Positions 53,593-64,000 of a stretch of DNA of 64,000 bases are shown piece after piece. The stretch is from NCBI GenBank assembly GCA_949358305.1, contig OX442323.1, positions 2,418,001 through 2,482,000 on the forward strand. The letters are read 5' to 3'. Each line of letters opens with the position of its first letter. Position 1 is the stretch's first letter. Below the pieces are notes generated by a model. The model saw only the letters and a list, made by a program, of their open reading frames with translations. It did not search any database and had not been told where the DNA came from. Source of the DNA: Strigamia acuminata (lineage: Eukaryota; Arthropoda; Chilopoda; Geophilomorpha; Linotaeniidae). The position numbers and the translations under genes were made by a program.

Positions 53593-56500
53593 AATAAAGC
53601 GCCTCCCGAATGTTAGCTTTTCTGTTCGTTCCCACACCCCATTCTGGCCTAAAACTTGCTAGTTTTCGCAGCCACAGCGCTCCCATTTTATGTGATAATA
53701 TGTATTATCGCATAACCCTCCCCACTCTAACCTTAGGGTCAATTTTCATCTCCAAAACTTTTTTTTATTTTTTTCTCAAAAAATTAAAAATAAAACATCA
53801 TATTGATCGTGTCTTAAATTCACTCAATTCTTCGTTTATCTTTCCGATATAAGCCAGCATGAAGAGTTTTGCTATTAAATTAAATAAAAGTTGAAATTGA
53901 ACTTGATCCCCACCCATGATCACTTGCAACAACAACTAAATCACATTAGGCAGTGCACTTGAAGGATATTGACATTCTCTAAACAACCATACATTCCCAT
54001 GCCTAACTCACTATTGGAGATAGAAAAAGCAAAAAAAAAAGTCCATCACAAAGCTTTGATCTGATTACAAACGAAAATCTTTGGGTTTCTATCCTAGTTT
54101 ACCTCAATATACCTCCAAGTTGAACCTAAAAAACATACAATATCCTCGTTAGTGGATTTCTCCCAAAATAAACTCTCAAACTCAGTTAAAAACAGCAAAG
54201 TTTCCTTCAACTGATTTCTCCAGAGTTCTTCAATTAGATGTAGTTCCTACAGATTAATCAACTCCAATTAAAAATCAACCAAAGGTAAATATAATGATGG
54301 CTTGGAATTAATTATTGTTTAATGAATATTCCCACTACAAATGTGATTCATAATCCCACTGGGGCTCATTTATTCAAACTCATCTTCGACTATCTTGGCA
54401 CAGCACAAAATGTCACATTCTGCTCTGTTATTTGCATTCGTGCTTGTGTGTGCAATGCATTAATTAAATTCAATCTCCATATCGTGTCAACCTGCGTTTT
54501 CTAAAGAGGACACAAAGGGTTGCAAATGCAATGCAATTCATTTTCGATATATACCCTGTTACGCGCTTAAAGAGCGACAAAATTGCATTCTCGCCACACG
54601 GCCCACTATTCATTCAGCTTTTATCTTCTTCAACAAGAGATAAGTTCTCTGTTCTCTTCTAGTTATTGATATATGGAGATTAGAGGTTTCTAGGTCGGGA
54701 CAAATTACCATTATCCAGCCCGCATACTGAATTGGTGCAGATTTAAATGAAGGACCCTAAAGATGTGTTTGCACTTGGGCTGATAAATGCCAGAAATAAG
54801 CAAAATCTTCCGCTGTCTGATACGCAGTAAATATCCATTTGTAATCACACGCTTCAGATTTTGTACCATCTTTCATATTTACATGCGAAATCGATGTTTT
54901 TAGACTAATTTGATGGTGCTCTACAACTTTGTAACTGGAAAATTTGCTGTGTCTGTATGAAGCCTAAAAGTTACAAATAAATGACCTCGAAGATGACCTT
55001 GATAGCAGTGCCGTATACCTTCAGCTTTACGCAATAGATTACAATACACAGTTTGCGGCAGATAGTTTTCCCAAATAAAAACCCCCGTTATGTACAGTTG
55101 AAAACTTATAACTCCACCGGAGCTTACACTATTTCTGAAAATAGCGTAGCCAATCCGGTAATTTTCCACTATTTACGTCACTGCCTAAAAATTTGGATTA
55201 TCAATGACCTCTTTTGCCACCATTTTGAATTCTCCGCTTCATTCACGCGCGGAGCACGTGTTACAGTTTATCAAATTGTTTCTGCTTGAATTCATTTAAA
55301 TTCACAATAATAAAGTTGCAGCATTGTATTAAAACATTTAAAACAAGAATTCTCTCTTTTTATGCTAACAAGACAACATACTAGTTTCCGTGATCACGTG
55401 ACATATGTACTAGTATAAGGGTAAGTCTAATTTTATAAGTACTGTATAACATGAAACTTAAACTGCAATCCAAACTTTAACACTTTTACCTTACACTAAA
55501 TATAGTGTAAAAAATGTCGATCAAATTTTAAGTCAGCACTAGCTTGCCCTTAACCAACTTCTTATTCACTCCCATCAGAAAATTTGTGATGTCTCTATGC
55601 ATTTGCATTGTATTTGACAAATAAGACATTTTCACCCTAAACCTGAATAATAATTAGATAGAAATTTATCGAAAAATCAATCTTCTTATTATTACACAAC
55701 TATATTACACAACACAGCAACAACCAAACTGCAAGTTAGACAAGACTTTTTAAATGCCCTACCGTCTACCATTAGCACATAAAATTATTTGTAACTTGTT
55801 TCATATCAGCACTACCGCCATCTATGTTGTTTATAAAAATTTAAACCAGTGTGAGAGTTAATCCAACCAAAACATCTTGTTACCATGTGCAATGACACAA
55901 AAATATCAACTAATGTTATTGCTACGCCCATTCTTAAGTTGCCCAATAAAATAAACTTGAAAGAGCAGCTTTAAGTATAAACATATTATCTAAACAACTT
56001 GTGGAAAAACATCAATAATTTAAAACGAGGAAAAAAGAAAATACAAACAACACTTACACCAGAATATTATTGCTTTGTTTGCTGATTATGCATCATAAAA
56101 GTTTAATCTGAAAACTTTTAGGCTTTTATTTTCAGTTCAGCCACAGAATTGATTCAAATTCAATGTAAGTATGGTGGTTTAGAAAACATGAATTTTTCAT
56201 TTTTCTCTTCAGTAGAGCACAGGGTAAAATAAATCAAATTTGTCAATATCAGCAAATAGCTTCTATTTGAAACCATTCTGCTTTCATTTCACAGGAACAA
56301 CCTTATCAATATTTCCTCACAAACCAATTAAACATCATTAGCAATGCTATTAACATTACATCTTACTAAAATTTTCAGAAACCCTAAGCACCCACCGAAG
56401 GCCAGCAAAGCCGAAAGCTCGATAACGCCGGCTTCTCATTTGCCTTATTCAGTCAAGTGGGAACCCAGCATAATGTCTGAGTTTGTGCAATACAAACCGA

Positions 56501-57205
56501 AAGTTACGCTTATTGTGCGCAGAGACCATAAATAATTCTAACAAGAAATAACATCTGGATTTACCTAATACCAAGATTCTTAAATGAGTGTATATGAAAT
56601 TATGAAAAATTAGTTTCTATTATTAAAATTCTACTTACTTGACACACTCTAGAAGTAGTTTCTGCTCATTTGGACATCCATCTGAAGCCACAAACAACAT
56701 TTAACATCTGTAAATATATTAAACAAACAAATTTTAAACAACTTTTCTCATACTCAACTCCTTGAATGTTGTTTTGTACGTGAACTTTACCTCTCTTTAA
56801 TTTTTCCCTTAAAACTTTGTCTGTTTTTTAATCTCCACCATTCACAAACAAGTTTAAATCCCCTTGTGCACTAAACAATCTAAGTGGAGTCCCTATCAAC
56901 AACAACATCATCTATTGTTGATTGAATTCTGCTGTCGGATTAAAACCCCTGCCTCCTTTCTTTGGTGCCATGAACCAAAAGCAAACAAAAACAGTCTTGA
57001 TTATGTGGGAATTAAAATTGGTTTTAAAAATGCAAAACTTATCTTTACTTGCCTTCATGCATGTGTGGTTTAAAAATACATGGCAATTATATAACTCCGT
57101 ACAATGTATTGCAATGTATTTTGAAATGCATTGGGTTTCGCGCAAATAAATTTTGCAATACATTTTTGTATTATGAAATGCATTCCCAATTCTATTTTCC
57201 AAAAA
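53593..57205. other. Long gene-free stretch
   Basis: 54300-54620 is repeat-poor with several TAATTA/ATTAAT and ATTTGCAT motifs and may be regulatory (weak inference). 54903-54960 repeats ACTAATTTGATGGTGCTCTA, followed by a CACAGTTTGCGGCAGATAG end near 55050. 57095-57195 is ATGCATT-rich. The many short frames are unsupported. Confidence 0.35.
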
Positions 57206-57505
57206 TGAGTGAAAATGATTTTATTCTCGTAGGATTTCATGTTTATGAAGAAATTTAAGCAATTTGGATTTGTCAAAAGAGAGCGACAAAAATAATTGAC
57301 ATTGTATTCAAAAGTAGTGAGTAAACAAAGGGATTTTGTGAAAAAAAATTTTGTGCGATTTTTAATTCTATTATTTTTTTTTATTGTTTGTTATGATGTT
57401 AAATGAAAATAAATGAAGTTTCAAAATAAAAATCCTGATAGTTTTCGCAAAAAAAAAAAAAAAAAAAACACTTGGAGGTCAAAATGGACCCTAGGTTGGG
57501 GTGGG
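57206..57505. repeat. Dispersed repeat (partner of 30720-30920)
   Basis: Same block order as 30720-30920, with an A-run of about 20 inserted near 57450. Confidence 0.65.
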
Positions 57506-59490
57506 AAGGGTTAACTGAAACGCATTATATTGTAAAATATATTTTTGAACCATATGAAATTAATCACCTTCTATTCTATTGAAAAGAATATGCAAAAATG
57601 TGGTAAAAACCCAAAATGTTTTCACCCATTTACAGCCTTCCTCAGTGGGTAATGTTGATCATAAAAATGTGCTTTTCGCCTTGTAGAGACCCCAGATTTA
57701 CTTACAACCATCCATTTCTTTTCTTTTCTTCTACCTATAAACACATGTCGAAAATATTGATAAAATATTCCAGTGCTGTTGAGTTTCAAAATATATCTTT
57801 TCCACAAACTTGTCAATATTGAACTTTGCTCGAGTTTTACATTGCCAATGTCAAAACTAAAACTGCTGACCCCGTCTGTTGGAATCAGCAATATCAGCAA
57901 TGGATCTGCGCTTTCTCCTTTTTCCCTTCGTAACGAGTGAGCCGGAAACAACAACTGGAGAAGACACCAGCTCCATGCAACCGTCTCATTTTAAACCTTA
58001 AGGCGCCTCAATTGACGCATGCAAATTCCCACCAACAGGGGTTGTTTGACCTGCTCTGCTCCACGTGCACACTTTACCCCATCTCTCTCATTCCATTTAC
58101 ACACAAATGTGTCATTGATAAGACCATTGGCTACTCGGGTAAAATGAGTAGCTATAGCCTCAATCATCAGAAAATAAGCAAAATTCTGTTTAATCATGTC
58201 ACAGGTTAAGCGGATCACATATAGCTTGGCCACACAACCGAAGCTTTAATTCAAAAGAAAAAAGTCATTGACATTTTGGTCATTTTTCAGCTTTTTATTA
58301 TAGAAAATTTTTTTTCCTATCCATTTTTTTTGCTGAAAATTTGTGATTTTGTTTATATCATATTGAACCTTAACTCAGCTGAAATTTTAAGTCATTGGTC
58401 ATTTATTTAATTAATTATGCTAAATGCAAATCTTCTACCCCTTAAAACTCCAGAAAAACTATTATGCCGGCTTTGCTGCCTAAGAAATAGCGCTTCAGTT
58501 AACAGCTTTTCGCATTTACCAGTAGTGTTTAAACCAACCACTAGTTGGTAAAAAAAATATTTTTTTTACTGAACATAACTAGCGCCCTCTACAAAATTAG
58601 TTGCAAACTTTCAAAAATCGAAACGGCGCTAACTAATTGACCTGAAAATTGTCCATAAATCCGTAATGCCTTATACCAGAATCGGTAAAATATGGGATGT
58701 GAAATTCCCTAAATCCACTAGTAGCCAGGCTATTATTATTTCAGCAGCTATCATGGTGTTTACAGTTTTGTTACTAAATTGTATTAAACTAATTTCACAC
58801 AGCTTCCCTCTTGGGACTGAGATTGTAGACAACTTTTGACTTGACTTTTCACTTTGGTTCGGTGCAGATGACACCGTGAACAGCGTTGTACAACGCGTGA
58901 CCTGATTGATATCCCAAGGCCTGAATTTTAATTACCGCTGACATAATAAACATGCAAATCCCACAAGCATTTCATTTTTTCCCCTCCCAACTCTCGATGG
59001 CCCCAATACAGACCCGCGTTTAATAGGTAAACTTCTACACTTGAGAAATCCAATTATAAGAATCTGGTGAGAAGGTAATTAAAATAGAGAAATTAACTCC
59101 TGATGCAAAACTTAGTTGCCAACTTATAGACTATGTCCCCTGAAATGTTATTAATAAGCGGGAGATTAAGTCGGTGGGAAACACATTTATTTATTTTTAT
59201 TGGCTGTTAAAACAGACAATAAAAACAATCACTAGCTGCATTTAAAATATTAGTGTTTTAAGTGTCTTGTGAGTTTTGTGGCTCAAAGTTTAAATATCCC
59301 CCAAAGAAATACAATGGTTAAGAGTTATTAAAACAAAACAGTAGATCGTTCAATTTGCGAAAAGAAAGACAAATCTTTCCTATTTTTTCGATTTGGACAC
59401 CAGAAATAACGTAAAAAATGTCATCCCAAAGGTACTTTTGCAAAAAGTAGCAATCGGGTCACTTTTCTTCCTTTTGCATTTAACTTTTGG
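57506..59490. other. Intergenic, no gene seen
   Basis: 58000-58070 contains CGCATGCAAATTCCCACC but nothing else distinctive. Frames on both strands are unsupported. Confidence 0.4.
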
Positions 59491-60330
59491 CAGTGTTGTA
59501 TCTAGTTCACTGAATTGTGAACGCGTTCAAGTTCGCATTCACGACCATGTGAACGCGTTCACATTTACGTTCACTTAAGATTTTTCCAAAGTGAACTAGT
59601 ACAAGTTCATGAACTTGACTCAAAAGTTTACGTTCATTTTTCTTTTTTTTTTTTTTATAAATTAAAATAGTTTTTTTTTATATTTTGTGGTTTGCAGATA
59701 GAAAAAAACCACATTTTTTTTTAGTAAAGCAGTTGTTTTCATTGCTTTTAATGACAAAAATGGCTGTTTACGCCATTTTGTTGTAAAAAGTGATCAAAAT
59801 GAACGTTTTGATGATGAAAACATCGTCAAAACGTTTAAAACCGATGCAAAAAGTTTTGTTTTTGCGACGTTATCATCAAACATGGTAAACGTGAATTTTT
59901 TGTTCATTTGTAGGAGCAAACTATAGTCAGCGCACGGTATCTTGATGCTAAATTCGTACAGCGCATCCCATTCTGCGCAGACGATTTTCTAATTCCAGTT
60001 GTTATTTAAGCCTAATATTAGGCCTATCAATCCTAAAATAAAGTAAATAAAAAACAATATTTTGGTCATACTGTGTGAATTACTTTTAATGATAAGTTTA
60101 TTGTTGTTTATTTACTATATTTTAGCATTATTAGGTCTAATAATAGGCTTAATACTGCTAAATAACAACTGGAATTAGAAAATCGTCTGCGCAGAATGGG
60201 ATGCGCAGTACGAATTTAGCACAAGATACCGTGCGCTGACTGTAGTTCACGAACTTCGTTCATGAACTAATGAACGAAGTTCATGAACGCGAACTATTAG
60301 TTCGCATTCGAACTGGGTTAGTGACACGAT
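59491..60330. mobile_element. GTTCAC-palindrome hAT-like MITE (ends unclear)
   Basis: The left end CAGTGTTGTATCTAGTTCAC with clustered GTGAACGCGTTCAC-like palindromes is mirrored by GTTCATGAAC/GAACTTCG clusters at 60245-60310. A TA-flanked MITE is nested inside. I could not find the right CAACACTG or an 8-bp duplication. Confidence 0.55.
59924..60242. mobile_element. TA-flanked MITE, 319 bp
   Basis: Inverted arms of about 100 bp start YAGTCAGCGCACGGTATCTT, with TA at 59922-59923 and 60243-60244. Fragments of the family appear near 26540 and possibly 28250-28390. Confidence 0.88.
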
Positions 60331-60367
60331 CTGCGCAATCGCATGCATCATATTGGTTGATAAAACG

Positions 60368-60501
60368 TGTGTAGTGTTGTAATAGGCCACTAGATGGCGT
60401 TAGTGATCAAGGCCGATGACAAGGCCGTTTAGAGAATTAAAGAGCACTTGCTAGCGAGCATTGGAATGGAGCGCATGTCAGTCATTTCACACAATATCAC
60501 A
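60368..60501 (+). repeat. Short 5' LTR of Mag-like element (about 134 bp)
   Basis: The 3' end ...ATATCACA lies one base before the primer site, as expected. The 5' limit TGTGTAGTG or TGTAGTG is a guess from TG...CA ends. ATTAAA at 60436 may be the poly(A) signal. No TATA box seen. The other LTR is outside the window. Confidence 0.55.
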
Positions 60502-60502
60502 T

Positions 60503-60512
60503 TGGCGACGAG
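60503..60512 (+). promoter_or_regulatory. Primer-binding site, tRNA-Ser(GCU)-like
   Basis: TGGCGACGAG matches the complement of the 3' end of animal tRNA-Ser(GCU) (CTCGTCG plus CCA). The match then breaks by one missing base. Confidence 0.7.
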
Positions 60513-60613
60513 ATGAAAAGTGCATACGTGGGATTGGACATTTAGTGACTTTTGAAGCGATGGTGCGTGAGTTTTTTTCGTGTTGAAAATAACGATTGAG
60601 CTGATTCACTGTC

Positions 60614-63600
60614 ATGGCGGAAGAGACGAAGCCCACAGCCGTGGCGACGGTGGGCGTGGCAAGTTTCGTGCAAACAACCGGTATTCCTCCGTTTGACGTG
60701 CACGGTGAGACCACGACGCAGTCACAGCGGTGGAAGAGATGGTTGAGCAGGTTGGAGATGTATTTAATAGCGGCGGGAATTACGGACGATAACAGAAAAA
60801 TGGCGACTTTATTACATCAAGCAGGGGAAGAAGTGTTTACAGTGTACGAGACCTTGACAATTGCGGTGAAGGATTATAAATCGGTAAAAGAGGCTTTAAC
60901 AACTTATTTTATTCCGACTAAAAATAAGGAATTCTGTGTGTATACTTTCCGTGTGTCTCGGCAAGAGACGAATGAGACTTTAGATAGATATCAGATGCGC
61001 CTACGACACCTGGCGGTGGGATGCGAGTTCCACGACGATGACAGAGAGATCAAATCGCAGCTTATATTGGGGACAAGTATGAATCGCCTACGTCGACAGG
61101 GGTTACGCGACGATACTTTGACGTTGAAGCAGCTTCTTGATATGGGCCGTGGCTACGAAGCATCGGAATGGCAAGCAAGGCAAATGGAGGGAGGAGATAA
61201 GGAGACGCCAGTCGAGGTAAATTTGGTACGTAAAATGGAGAATGCCCGCAAAAGGACGAACAGTAGTATGGAGAATCGGCGGAGCGAATTTGCGACGGGC
61301 GGATCTCGAAGTGGATCGGTGGGAGCGGCAGGCAGACGGTGCTTTAATTGCGGGAGAAACTGGCCACATCCGAGCCCGCAAGACTGCCCAGCGAGGGGTG
61401 TCACGTGTAGAGGATGCGGAAAAACGGGGCATTTTGTGCGATTTTGTCGCGCGAAGCAAACAGAGTCGACGGAGGGCAGACAGAAGGTGAATATAGTGAA
61501 TTACGAACGAGAGAGAGAGTGGGACGATGATGAAGGGGATTTATTCACGATTGGACTGTGTACGGACGGAAATACGAGAAAGAACAACATGCCCGAAGTG
61601 CGGTTGACGGTGGGAAAGGAAAACCACAAGGTGAAGTTCGTCGTTGATTCGGGGACGTCGGTAAACATTTTGGGGAGAGAGATTTATAGGAATATGGCAT
61701 TTAAACCGACGTTACAAGTGAGTCGAGCCAAACTGTTTACATACGGGTCGTCGGAACCGTTGCCGCTGTTGGGGCGGATGGAGTTGGTATTACGATGGGA
61801 AGAGGAAAGTGTGACAACGACGGCTTATGTTGTTGACCGCCCGGGGGATTCGTTATTAAATTATGAAACAGCTAAGCGTTTGGGTATAGTGAAAGTGGTG
61901 AATAGTGTCCAACAAACGACTTTGGAAGAGGAGATTAAGAAGCAATATCCGAAGCTCTTTCGGGGCGTAGGTAAGCTGAAGGACTACCAGATACACCTGC
62001 ACGTGGATGAAGATGTGGCGCCGGTAGCCCAGAGATACCGTCCTATCCCGTTCCATTTAAGAAAAAAGGTGGAGAAGGAGCTGGACAGGTTGTTACAAAT
62101 GGACGTCATTGAGCGAATTGATGAGGGGATGGGCCCGACGCCATGGGTATCGCCGATCCATTGTGTGGATAAGCCAAGGGACCCCGATCCCGACGCCATT
62201 CGCCTGTGTGTGGATGCGCGAGAGGTCAATAGAGCTATCAAACGGGTGAGACATACGTCACCACGATTAGAAGATGTGATTGCGGTAGCGGAAGGAGCCG
62301 TCTTGTTTTCAAAATTGGACTTGAACCACGGTTTTAATCAAGTGGAACTTGACGGGGAGTCGCGCAAATACACAGTATTTGCGACTCACGTAGGATTATT
62401 TCGTTTCAAACGGCTGCTGTTTGGCATCAATTCAGCGTCGGAACTGTTCCAGGACACGATCCGACAAGTGATCGAAGGTTTGCCTAATTGCATAAACATT
62501 GTCGATGACATTTTCGTTGTAGGAAAAACGGGCGAGGCACATGACGCAGCGATGCACGCGGTGTTGAGACGATTGGAGGATAAAGGCCTGACGCTGAACG
62601 AGGAAAAGTGTGAGCTGCGCCGCGGCAGAATTGTTTTCTTCGGCCACGTGTTTTCGGCCAGTGGCATTTCTATAGACCCGCGTAAGGTGGAGGCGGTAGA
62701 AAGAATGGAACCCCCGAAGTCAGTTGCTGAGGCGAAAAGCCTGTTAGGAATGGTCATCTATTGTGCGCGATTCGTCAGAAACATGGCGGATATGTTGAAG
62801 CCATTGCGAGACGTGGCAAAGAAGGCCAACGCAGCGTTCGTTTGGGGAAAAGATCAACAGACGGCGTGGGCGGAAATTAAAGGACAATTAGGAAATAAGA
62901 GTGTATTGGCATACTACGACCCAACGGCCAGGATCCATCTGACGGTCGATGCGGGCCCGAATGGGCTGGGAGCGATTTTAGCCCAGATTAAGGGGGCAGA
63001 TACGGAACCGCGGGTCGTGGCCTACGCAAGTCGCACACTAACAGAAGTGGAGAAAAGATATTCTCAAATCGAACGAGAGACTTTAGCGGCCGTGTGGGCC
63101 ATCGAACATTTTTATTTATATTTATACGGAATAACTTTTGTGCTTTTTACAGATCATAAGCCTCTCATTAGCATTTTCGGGAATCGGAAGTCGCGACCGT
63201 CCGCGAGAATAGAACGCCTCTGCTTGCGCATACAACAATACGTGTTTGAAGTTAAATACACAAAAGGGGCTTCGAATCCAAGCGACTATATGTCGCGGCA
63301 TTCGGGAGCGGAGAAGGGATGCGGTGTAACAATGTCACGAGCGGTCGAGCGTTACGTCAATTTCGTTGTGAGAACGCGCATGCCGAGTTCATTGACGCGG
63401 GAACAGATCGCGAAGGCAACGGCGGAGGACAAGGAATTGCAGTTGTTAAGGACGACGTTACAGTGCACGGGAGGCGAACGGGACAGGTTATGGAAACAGG
63501 AGGGTTTAAAACCGTTTAGACTTTTGCAGGACGAATTAACGAGTTCGGTGGACGGAATCGTTTTGCGGGGAGACCGGATCGTCATCCCGGAACAACTAAG

Positions 63601-64000
63601 AGATGCAGTGATAACCCTGGCGCACCGGGGGCACCAGGGAATCGTGAAAACGAAGGTGCTGTTACGACAAAAAATATGGTTTCCCGGGTTAGATGCGCGA
63701 GTCGAGCGAGCGGTGGCGGGATGCCTGCCGTGCCAGGCTTGCGTGCCGATACGAACGAGGACGCCATTGGTTATGACGGAGCTTCCAGATAGGCCGTGGC
63801 AGCGACTCGCCGTAGATTTCCTGGGCCCATTCCCAGATGGGAAGATCTTATGCGTATTAATCGACGAATATTCTCGATTCCCATTCGTCGATGGAGTCGC
63901 GTCAACGGGAGCCCGGGGAGTGATTAATTTGATGAAGAAGCGATTTTCTGAACTGGGCATCCCAGAAGTTATTAAATCGGATAACGGGCCGCCATTTGCA
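60614..64000 (+). CDS. gag-pol: Mag-like Gypsy Gag-Pol, single frame, cut by window end
   Basis: ATG 60614 opens a frame that stays open for 1,129 codons to the last base, with Gag and Pol fused and no frameshift. Two zinc-knuckle-like motifs start at C243 (CFNCGRNWPH, then CRGCGKTGHF). The protease has VVDSGTS (D345). RT has LLFGINSASELFQ and IVDD (first Asp 631) in place of the usual YxDD. RNase H has VDAGPNGLGAIL and ends at NPSDYMSRH. The integrase zinc domain starts at H1004 (HRGHQG, later CLPCQAC), and the core Asp residues are D1068 (VDFLGPF) and D1123 (KSDNGP). The catalytic Glu and C-terminus lie beyond the edge. The knuckle pattern and tRNA-Ser primer fit the Mag clade. No stop is seen, so this may be a young copy. 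Confidence 0.9.
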   Translation, partial: MAEETKPTAVATVGVASFVQTTGIPPFDVHGETTTQSQRWKRWLSRLEMYLIAAGITDDNRKMATLLHQAGEEVFTVYETLTIAVKDYKSVKEALTTYFIPTKNKEFCVYTFRVSRQETNETLDRYQMRLRHLAVGCEFHDDDREIKSQLILGTSMNRLRRQGLRDDTLTLKQLLDMGRGYEASEWQARQMEGGDKETPVEVNLVRKMENARKRTNSSMENRRSEFATGGSRSGSVGAAGRRCFNCGRNWPHPSPQDCPARGVTCRGCGKTGHFVRFCRAKQTESTEGRQKVNIVNYEREREWDDDEGDLFTIGLCTDGNTRKNNMPEVRLTVGKENHKVKFVVDSGTSVNILGREIYRNMAFKPTLQVSRAKLFTYGSSEPLPLLGRMELVLRWEEESVTTTAYVVDRPGDSLLNYETAKRLGIVKVVNSVQQTTLEEEIKKQYPKLFRGVGKLKDYQIHLHVDEDVAPVAQRYRPIPFHLRKKVEKELDRLLQMDVIERIDEGMGPTPWVSPIHCVDKPRDPDPDAIRLCVDAREVNRAIKRVRHTSPRLEDVIAVAEGAVLFSKLDLNHGFNQVELDGESRKYTVFATHVGLFRFKRLLFGINSASELFQDTIRQVIEGLPNCINIVDDIFVVGKTGEAHDAAMHAVLRRLEDKGLTLNEEKCELRRGRIVFFGHVFSASGISIDPRKVEAVERMEPPKSVAEAKSLLGMVIYCARFVRNMADMLKPLRDVAKKANAAFVWGKDQQTAWAEIKGQLGNKSVLAYYDPTARIHLTVDAGPNGLGAILAQIKGADTEPRVVAYASRTLTEVEKRYSQIERETLAAVWAIEHFYLYLYGITFVLFTDHKPLISIFGNRKSRPSARIERLCLRIQQYVFEVKYTKGASNPSDYMSRHSGAEKGCGVTMSRAVERYVNFVVRTRMPSSLTREQIAKATAEDKELQLLRTTLQCTGGERDRLWKQEGLKPFRLLQDELTSSVDGIVLRGDRIVIPEQLRDAVITLAHRGHQGIVKTKVLLRQKIWFPGLDARVERAVAGCLPCQACVPIRTRTPLVMTELPDRPWQRLAVDFLGPFPDGKILCVLIDEYSRFPFVDGVASTGARGVINLMKKRFSELGIPEVIKSDNGPPFA

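Noticed and set aside
61103-61459. Minus-strand frames opposite the Mag-like gag-pol
   Set aside because: Antisense shadows of the long plus-strand frame that carries recognisable domains.

Overview
This is eukaryotic, AT-rich nuclear DNA that looks metazoan and invertebrate. I found no convincing host protein-coding gene, tRNA, rRNA or CRISPR array. The window is a dense patchwork of transposable elements: one apparently intact Ty3/Gypsy LTR retrotransposon, one nearly intact DIRS-group (tyrosine-recombinase) retrotransposon, the 5' part of a second Ty3/Gypsy (Mag-like) element running off the right edge, and over twenty short non-autonomous DNA transposons (MITEs), several with readable target-site duplications (TSDs) or nested in one another. 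Degenerate CCTAA/TTAGG repeats hint weakly at an arthropod. The taxon is inference.

Region 1 (1940-15781). A 13.8 kb Gypsy element has two 1,564-bp LTRs that look identical, a 4-bp TSD (TGTT) and a primer site matching tRNA-Gln. It carries gag, then pol in the -1 frame joined through a textbook frameshift signal (slippery A AAA AAC directly before the gag stop, 7-nt spacer, 8-bp stem). A third 568-codon ORF sits where env would be but has no membrane features and carries CxxCxGxG-like zinc motifs. It is preceded by a splice acceptor, and the leader has a matching donor.

Region 2 (15782-37496). No genes; MITEs, diverged repeat pairs, an array of CCAATATTGG palindromes, a 291-bp-armed inverted repeat, and a few repeat-free stretches that could be regulatory.

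Region 3 (37497-43051). A DIRS element (37771-43015) interrupts a GGGGCTGTCC-ended MITE. It has inverted terminal repeats, a gag with two apparent introns, an RT/RNase H ORF with a third apparent intron, a tyrosine recombinase broken by one in-frame stop, and an internal complementary region that still holds the joined circle junction. The insertion point can be read at a CAATT core.

Region 4 (43052-60367). More MITEs, including three hAT-type elements with perfect 8-bp TSDs and a partly duplicated pogo-like MITE that contains a nested MITE next to its own empty site.

Region 5 (60368-64000). A Mag-like Gypsy element with a very short LTR, a tRNA-Ser(GCU)-like primer site and a single gag-pol frame still open at the edge, through integrase.

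The three retrotransposons are separate copy-and-paste units. The MITEs depend on transposases not encoded here.
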